NCBI GenBank assembly: GCA_963422415.1
Contig: OY729430.1
Span: forward strand, 2,914,001-2,978,000
Direction of reading: 5' to 3'
Origin: Bin34 sp963422415
GTDB taxonomy: Bacteria > Chloroflexota > Anaerolineae > Caldilineales > Caldilineaceae
DNA: 64,000 nt
Shown here piece after piece: positions 59,353 to 64,000 of the stretch (position 1 is the stretch's first letter; each line of letters begins with the position of its first letter). The notes under the pieces are model-generated. The model ran no database searches. It was not told where the DNA came from and saw nothing but the letters and a program-made list of their open reading frames with translations. The position numbers and the translations under genes were made by a program.

Positions 59353-61656
59353 TCAACCGGCAGAGGACGCGTTCTCATGGACCATCTCCGACTCCAAGTC
59401 CAGGGCGGCCAGAGCCTGGGGTCGATGGTTTCTGTCTCGACTGCCGCTGTCACAGTAGATGCCCAGCGATCGGCGGGCCCGGGTGATCCCAACATACAAC
59501 AACCGCAGCCTTTCGTCCACAGTTTGATATTTTGCTTGCCGGGTGGCTACGCCCGGCACATAGGGATCCCGGTGGGGATCCACTACCATCTGCAACAGGG
59601 CCCGGCCTTCGGCCGCCAGATTCAAGTCGTCGCGGACGTAATAGCGCATGCCTCTGAAACTGTCTCGATCCGGATCCCACGGAAATTCAAGGTCATTGAC
59701 GCCCATCAGATAGACCCGGTCCCATTCCAACCCCTTGGCGGAATGATAGGTGCTTAGGGTAACGAAGCCTGGCACGGCCTCGTACAGGGCGGTGTCCTGC
59801 AGCAATCCCGCCTGCCGGGAACGGCCCGAAGCCAACTCCTGCAGCTCCCTCTGACAGTCCTGCAGACTACACTTGGGATCCTGCCGGCGCAGATCGCCCA
59901 GATGCAAGGCAACGCGGTGAGCCAGAGCCAGATCCTCGGGTGTGCGGAACAAATCCTGACCCAGCATCAAAATGACTTCATCGATGGGCAGCACAACTGC
60001 GGTGGACCAACGCTGCAGGGATCCTCGGTAGCGGGCCAGCGCCTGCCGCAGCTCCGAGGACAGCGGTTTCATTTCGGGAGCCGCGTCTGCCAGCGTCCCT
60101 ATCCAGTCTTCCATGAAGGCATGCCGTTGCCAACTGCCTTCCAGAAACTCGTCCAGCTGTTGCCCTGGATCGGTCCCAAGGGAACTTTCCGCCTCTTCCC
60201 GCCAGACTTCCTGCCAAACGCGCCTGGCTCTCGGCAAATCGGGATTCACTACAAATCCGAAGGCGACTGCCAGCTTGCCCACCTGCTCTATGGTGCGATG
60301 CGACACTTGCAACAGGGAGTCGTCGACAGCAATTCCGGCCGTCAACAGTCGCTTGGCCATCTCGTTGCCGCGCTGGTTGGTGGGGGTCAACACCGCCACG
60401 GTCTGGGTTTTGCCCGCCGGCCCCTGAATGAATTTCCGGAGGCTCCGAGCTACCTCGGCATCCGCGCGATCGCAAGTCAGCGTATGCGGACTGAGGTAGA
60501 CAGGTCGGCCGCCTTCCGGGTTGGGCTGGGGGTCATCCGGACCGGTGGACTCAATCAGAGGATAAACCAACCCTTCAAGATGGTGGCCCGCCGCCTGGAC
60601 CTGACTGGCAGACCATTGGATGAGGTTGTTGGCCCACCCCATAATTCGGATATGACACCGTCCCGACTGGGCCAGGGCATAGTTGCGCGTAGCCGGGGAT
60701 TGCAGAAACCTTCGCAGCTGACCCGAGACCGAACCGTTGAAGGACGTATTGATTGCCTGATTGGGATCCCCCATGCGGACCCAGTTGCCGGTACAGCTTG
60801 TCAGGCGGCGCAGCAGGGTTTCTTGCAGCTCACTGCTGTCTTGGGCTTCATCCTCCAGAATGAAGGGCCACCGGTCCTGCAGACGGACGCAGAGATCATC
60901 GTCCGCTTCCACTATGTCTACAGCCAGACGCATCAGGTCATTGTAATCAAGAGCATGTTCCGCGGTCAGCACTTGCTGGTATCTTTGGTACACCTGCAGG
61001 GTAAAATCCAGCAAGGGTTCCGTCACATCCTGCATCTTCGCCCATGTGGCAAGCCGCTTGTGATCTAGGCGCAGTTGCTTGGCCTCCCGCAGCAGATTGA
61101 CCGCCAGTTCATCCATATCCCGGCGAGCTCGTCTTTGGTTCCGGTGGTTGTGGGCCATCAAGTCCGGCTTGTAGTAGGGCTCCAGCAACTCGGGCTGCTG
61201 GCGGGACACTTGGGCCACGGCTTCCTCCAGGAGTCTCTTGGCCGGACGCTCCTCCACCACGGCAAACTCTTCGTCGAGATTGGCCACCGAGGGCCGAGTG
61301 CGCACTATTTCATGCGCTAGGGAGTGGAGGGTGCGGACCGCATAGCCCGTGCCCGGCAGGGCCCCGGGTGTAGTGGCCATCAATCGGTTGAGGCGGGAAC
61401 GAAAGTTCTGCACTGCGGTACGAGAGAAAGTGACAATCAACACTTCCTGTCGATCCAAGGTGCCGCGCCGCGCCAGTTCCTGGATGAGTTCGCATGCCAA
61501 CAGACTTAATGTCAGCGTCTTGCCGCTGCCGGGCACTGCACTGACTCCGGCTCGGCCTCCCCGATAGGACAACACCTCCCGCTGGCCAGTCCGGAGCTGC
61601 AAACCGAGACGGTCCGACGCCGAGGAATTGCTAATTATTGGCTCCGCAAGTGGCAC
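59353..61656 (-). CDS. UvrD/PcrA-like superfamily 1 DNA helicase
   Basis: The 767-residue product has the SF1A motifs in order: Q-like LRTGQREVL, motif I SAVPGSGKTLTLS near residue 39, Ia LIVTFSRTAVQNFRSRL, II FILEDEAQDSSELQ near residue 268, III MGDPNQAI near residue 300, V LSTYHSAKGLEWDRVYLMG near residue 629 and VI LRLLYVGITRARRSL near residue 725. The motif IV area (ATRNYALAQSGRCH) is divergent. It probably unwinds DNA during repair. The GTG start at 61656 is three bases after the stop of the small gene upstream, so the two are coupled. Confidence 0.9.
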   Translation of the reverse strand: MPLAEPIISNSSASDRLGLQLRTGQREVLSYRGGRAGVSAVPGSGKTLTLSLLACELIQELARRGTLDRQEVLIVTFSRTAVQNFRSRLNRLMATTPGALPGTGYAVRTLHSLAHEIVRTRPSVANLDEEFAVVEERPAKRLLEEAVAQVSRQQPELLEPYYKPDLMAHNHRNQRRARRDMDELAVNLLREAKQLRLDHKRLATWAKMQDVTEPLLDFTLQVYQRYQQVLTAEHALDYNDLMRLAVDIVEADDDLCVRLQDRWPFILEDEAQDSSELQETLLRRLTSCTGNWVRMGDPNQAINTSFNGSVSGQLRRFLQSPATRNYALAQSGRCHIRIMGWANNLIQWSASQVQAAGHHLEGLVYPLIESTGPDDPQPNPEGGRPVYLSPHTLTCDRADAEVARSLRKFIQGPAGKTQTVAVLTPTNQRGNEMAKRLLTAGIAVDDSLLQVSHRTIEQVGKLAVAFGFVVNPDLPRARRVWQEVWREEAESSLGTDPGQQLDEFLEGSWQRHAFMEDWIGTLADAAPEMKPLSSELRQALARYRGSLQRWSTAVVLPIDEVILMLGQDLFRTPEDLALAHRVALHLGDLRRQDPKCSLQDCQRELQELASGRSRQAGLLQDTALYEAVPGFVTLSTYHSAKGLEWDRVYLMGVNDLEFPWDPDRDSFRGMRYYVRDDLNLAAEGRALLQMVVDPHRDPYVPGVATRQAKYQTVDERLRLLYVGITRARRSLGIYCDSGSRDRNHRPQALAALDLESEMVHENASSAG

Positions 61657-61659
61657 TGA

Positions 61660-61977
61660 TCAGGATCGGGCCGTCCTTTGTTCCGTGCTGGCCAAGGCCG
61701 GTGTCTCGAAATCCCCCAAGACTCGCAGCACACCTACCTGCTGCCCCTTGGCATCCAAGGAAGCATGCTGAAAGATCACAGCGGCTTGGCGGCCATCATC
61801 CAGCTGCAGATCCAACGCCTTGGTACGCTGCAGTTCCGGGAAGGCCTTGTCGATCCCCAGCACCTTGGAAGCATAGCTGACCCGAATGGGATCCGTCTCA
61901 TAAGTTTTGAAGACCGTGATCGTGACTTCGTCCAGCTGCGCAAGCGGTTTGCCATTCAGCGACAGAGTTCCCTTCAT
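61660..61977 (-). CDS. Small protein of unknown function before the helicase
   Basis: I do not recognise this protein of 105 residues (114 if ATG 62004 is used). It is soluble, without signal or span, and looks beta-rich: MKGTLSLNGKPLAQLDE, then VTITVFKTYETDPIRVSY, a charged middle (KAFPELQRTKALDLQLDDGR) and a short strand VGVLRVLGDF. It has no cysteine. An AAGGA lies 14 bases before ATG 61977, and an extended -10 at 62020-62028 would make ATG 62004 nearly leaderless. It is cotranscribed with the helicase, which may hint at a DNA- or nucleotide-related role. Confidence 0.6.
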   Translation of the reverse strand: MKGTLSLNGKPLAQLDEVTITVFKTYETDPIRVSYASKVLGIDKAFPELQRTKALDLQLDDGRQAAVIFQHASLDAKGQQVGVLRVLGDFETPALASTEQRTARS

Positions 61978-62019
61978 GCCAGTTACTTTCGTCCTTCTCC
62001 CCATCTGTCAAATATCGCC

Positions 62020-62028
62020 ATTCTAGCA
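62020..62028 (-). promoter_or_regulatory. Extended -10 promoter between glyS and the small gene
   Basis: Minus strand TGCTAGAAT (62028..62020) is an extended -10. It lies 21 bases downstream of the glyS stop. A GC stem (CCCCG/CGGGG, without T-run) lies just before it in the same spacer. It could start the small-gene/helicase transcript independently of glyS. Confidence 0.4.
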
Positions 62029-62049
62029 CTCCCCCCGGTCTGGACGGGG

Positions 62050-64000
62050 TCACGTCTGCAGCCGAGTCAAGTCTCCCAAGGACAGCCCCAAGCTGCGAAT
62101 GTCGTACATGAGCCGCAAACGGCTGCGACGCAGTTCCCGATCATCGGTCAACACCATTACGGCCTCGAAGAATTCCTCAATCAAGGGCCGCAGATGCACC
62201 ATCTCGGCTTGAAACGCCATCACGGCAGGCTGCCCCCGCCTAAGACGTTGGAGGGCCGTCTGAATTTGCTGATATAGATCCCGTTCCACCTTCACTTCGA
62301 ACTTCATGTCGGCCGTCGCCTCTGCCGTATAGCCCTTGGGCAAAATGCGGACGCAACGCACATAGGCCATCAACGTCTCTTTCCAGGCCGGCCGGCCGGC
62401 CATGGCCGCAAGATCCCGGGCCACGCGCATCGCGTGCACCGGATTGATCACGGTATGGGCCGTGACCGTCTCAATCACGTCCAAGGGCAGGGCCTGCTCC
62501 CGCATGAGCGCCTGCAAGCGACGATGCAGGAATGTCAGAACCGCGTGTTCAATGTCGGGAGGGCACGCGATGTCATGCAGTCGGGCCGCGGCCGTGATGC
62601 CGACCTGCAGATCAAAATCCAATTTCGACTGCAATAGGATTTTCACCAAGCCAAGGCCCGTACGGCGCAACCCAAAGGGATCCGCGTTGCCACGCGCCCG
62701 CACACCGGCCGCCATCAAGCCGGTCAGCGAATCGAGGCGATCCACGATCGACAAGACCAACCCGGGTCGGCCGGCCGGCCCGTCGTCGTCTGCCGTGCGC
62801 GGTTGGTAATGTTCTCTGATGGCTTGGCAAACCGCTTCCGGCTCGCCTTGCGCACGAGCGTAGAATTCCATCATGATGCCCTGCAGACTGGTCATCTCGA
62901 CGACCATCTGCATGACCAGATCGAGTTTGCAGAGGGCCGCGGCCCTCTCGCACACTGTCCGTTCAGGCATGTCAAGGCCCACCAAGTCAGACACGATGGG
63001 AACCAGGGCCGTCATCCGCTGGACCTTGTCCCACATGGTGCCCAGGCGAGCGTGAAAGGTCAGGGTTTGCAGGCGGGTCCGCATCTCGTCCAGAGAAGTT
63101 GCCAGATCCCGTTGGATAAAGAAGGCGGCATCGGCAAATCGGGCGTTGACCACACTTTCGTTCCCGGCTCGGATGATATCGGGATCCTGACTTTCCAGAC
63201 CGTTGACCACGGTCAGGAAGTGTGGCAACAGCCGGGTCGGATCATCGGTCCGATAGACCGGAAAGTACCGCTGATGCTTGCGCATGACGGTAATCAGAAC
63301 AGACACCGGCAGGTCCAGATACTCCTTCGGGAAGGTGCCTGCCACCACCCGCGGAGCCTCTATCAGATCCGTGACCTCGGCCAACAGGTCATCCTCTGTC
63401 TGAACCACACCACCCAATTGGGCCGCGGCCTGATTGACTTGGCGCAGCACCGCGTCCTGCCGCGCCGCGCGGTCTAGGATCACGCCCTGGGCTTTCAGCC
63501 ATGGCCTGTAGGCCGCGGCTTCCGTCACCTCGTGGCAGATCGGCTCCGCGTTCTGGCCCGTTTGCTGGGTCTCCAGAAAGCGCGGGCCGCGCGTGGTGGC
63601 CCGCGCCGTCACTCCTGCCCACGACCAAGGCACCACGACCGAGTCCAAGAGCGCCAGCAGCCAACGTACAGGCCGGGGAAAGGAAATGGCGGAGTCATTC
63701 CAGCGCATGGACTTGGACCAGCGCAGATCGTCCAGAATCTGCGTCAAGACCTCGGGCAGCACGGTGACCGTTGCCCGCCCCTTGCGCACTGTCCGCGCAT
63801 ATAGATGATCACCCTGCCGGATCAGGGCGTCCACCGGCAGACCGCAGCTGCGGGCGAATCCCTCGGCCGCCCGGGACGGAGTCCCGTCCCGATGAAACGA
63901 GACCTTAAGTGAGGGGCCCCGTCGCAGGGTTTCCGCGTCCGGTTGTCGGACAGCCAAGTCCGCCACCTGGATCACGAAACGGCGCACCGTGCCCGACACC
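62050..64000 (-). CDS. glyS: Glycyl-tRNA synthetase beta subunit, partial (5' end outside window)
   Basis: The beta subunit of the two-subunit GlyRS binds tRNA-Gly. The visible 650 codons start inside the N-terminal domain (VRRFVIQVADLAVRQPDAE), so about 40-60 residues lie beyond the window. Landmarks: RGPSLKVSFHRDGTPSRAAEG, WSKSMRWNDSAISFPRPVRW, the HD-like TFHARLGTMWDKVQRM region near codon 335, and the C-terminal DALR-like anticodon-binding domain ending FFEAVMVLTDDRELRRSRLR. The stop is at 62050. The alpha subunit, glyQ, must be upstream and may be fused; neither can be seen. Confidence 0.92.
   Translation of the reverse strand, partial: VSGTVRRFVIQVADLAVRQPDAETLRRGPSLKVSFHRDGTPSRAAEGFARSCGLPVDALIRQGDHLYARTVRKGRATVTVLPEVLTQILDDLRWSKSMRWNDSAISFPRPVRWLLALLDSVVVPWSWAGVTARATTRGPRFLETQQTGQNAEPICHEVTEAAAYRPWLKAQGVILDRAARQDAVLRQVNQAAAQLGGVVQTEDDLLAEVTDLIEAPRVVAGTFPKEYLDLPVSVLITVMRKHQRYFPVYRTDDPTRLLPHFLTVVNGLESQDPDIIRAGNESVVNARFADAAFFIQRDLATSLDEMRTRLQTLTFHARLGTMWDKVQRMTALVPIVSDLVGLDMPERTVCERAAALCKLDLVMQMVVEMTSLQGIMMEFYARAQGEPEAVCQAIREHYQPRTADDDGPAGRPGLVLSIVDRLDSLTGLMAAGVRARGNADPFGLRRTGLGLVKILLQSKLDFDLQVGITAAARLHDIACPPDIEHAVLTFLHRRLQALMREQALPLDVIETVTAHTVINPVHAMRVARDLAAMAGRPAWKETLMAYVRCVRILPKGYTAEATADMKFEVKVERDLYQQIQTALQRLRRGQPAVMAFQAEMVHLRPLIEEFFEAVMVLTDDRELRRSRLRLMYDIRSLGLSLGDLTRLQT

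Overview
The window reads as a core-genome segment of a free-living bacterium, most likely a member of the Chloroflexota (Chloroflexi). This assignment rests on sequence signatures recalled from memory, not on a search. EF-Tu begins with SKQVFERTKPHVNVGTIGHV and continues in a Chloroflexus-like way. Ribosomal protein S12 carries an insertion of about 14 residues before the GSPQKRGVC-type core. S14 is the short zinc-binding (type Z) form, and greA is coupled to lysS. The DNA looks moderately GC-rich throughout, and I saw no insertion sequence, prophage or CRISPR array.

Layout. (1) 1-22159, minus strand: one long transcription/translation block that reads, in the direction of transcription, rpoB, rpoC, rpsL, rpsG, fusA, tuf, rpsJ, rplC, rplD, rplW, rplB, rpsS, rplV, rpsC, rplP, rpmC, rpsQ, rplN, rplX, rplE, rpsN, rpsH, rplF, rplR, rpsE and rpmD (cut by the window edge). 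Structured spacers lie before rpoB, before rpsL and before tuf. (2) 22160-22920: a 760-base divergent control region. It holds a good sigma-70-type promoter and long leader for rpoB on the minus strand, and a hairpin-rich leader for the cell-division cluster on the plus strand. (3) 22921-40952, plus strand: a dcw (division and cell wall) cluster of rsmH, ftsL-like, pbpB/ftsI, murF, mraY, murD, ftsW, murG, a CvpA-like membrane gene, murC, murB, ddl, ftsQ, ftsA and ftsZ. Neither mraZ nor murE is present. (4) 41123-41196: tRNA-Pro(CGG), followed by minus-strand greA-lysS. (5) 43431-48977, plus strand: a SAM methyltransferase with a terminator, rpsF, an unusual long rpsR with a 183-bp tandem repeat, a parvulin-type foldase and two aldo/keto reductases. 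(6) 49208-64000, minus strand: a creatininase-family amidohydrolase, an SMP-30 lactonase-like protein, a 2030-residue alpha-2-macroglobulin-like lipoprotein, two cyclophilins (one a lipoprotein with a second, degenerate domain), a UvrD-like helicase, a small unknown protein and the glycyl-tRNA synthetase beta subunit (cut by the window edge).

How the genes fit together. Region 1 makes RNA polymerase, elongation factors and about half of the ribosome. Region 3 makes the UDP-MurNAc-pentapeptide, lipid I and lipid II, and the septal machinery that polymerises them, with FtsZ at the end behind its own probable promoter. The parvulin, the two cyclophilins and the macroglobulin-like lipoprotein are all predicted to work outside or at the membrane, and look like an envelope protein-folding and protection set.

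The least ordinary things are: the S18 protein with a long acidic, recently duplicated N-terminal extension; the structured dcw leader in a cluster without mraZ; the tuf leader with three copies of one 9-mer that can form competing hairpins; the macroglobulin whose thioester motif has been lost; and the double-cyclophilin lipoprotein with a dead second domain. No clearly new multi-gene system was identified.
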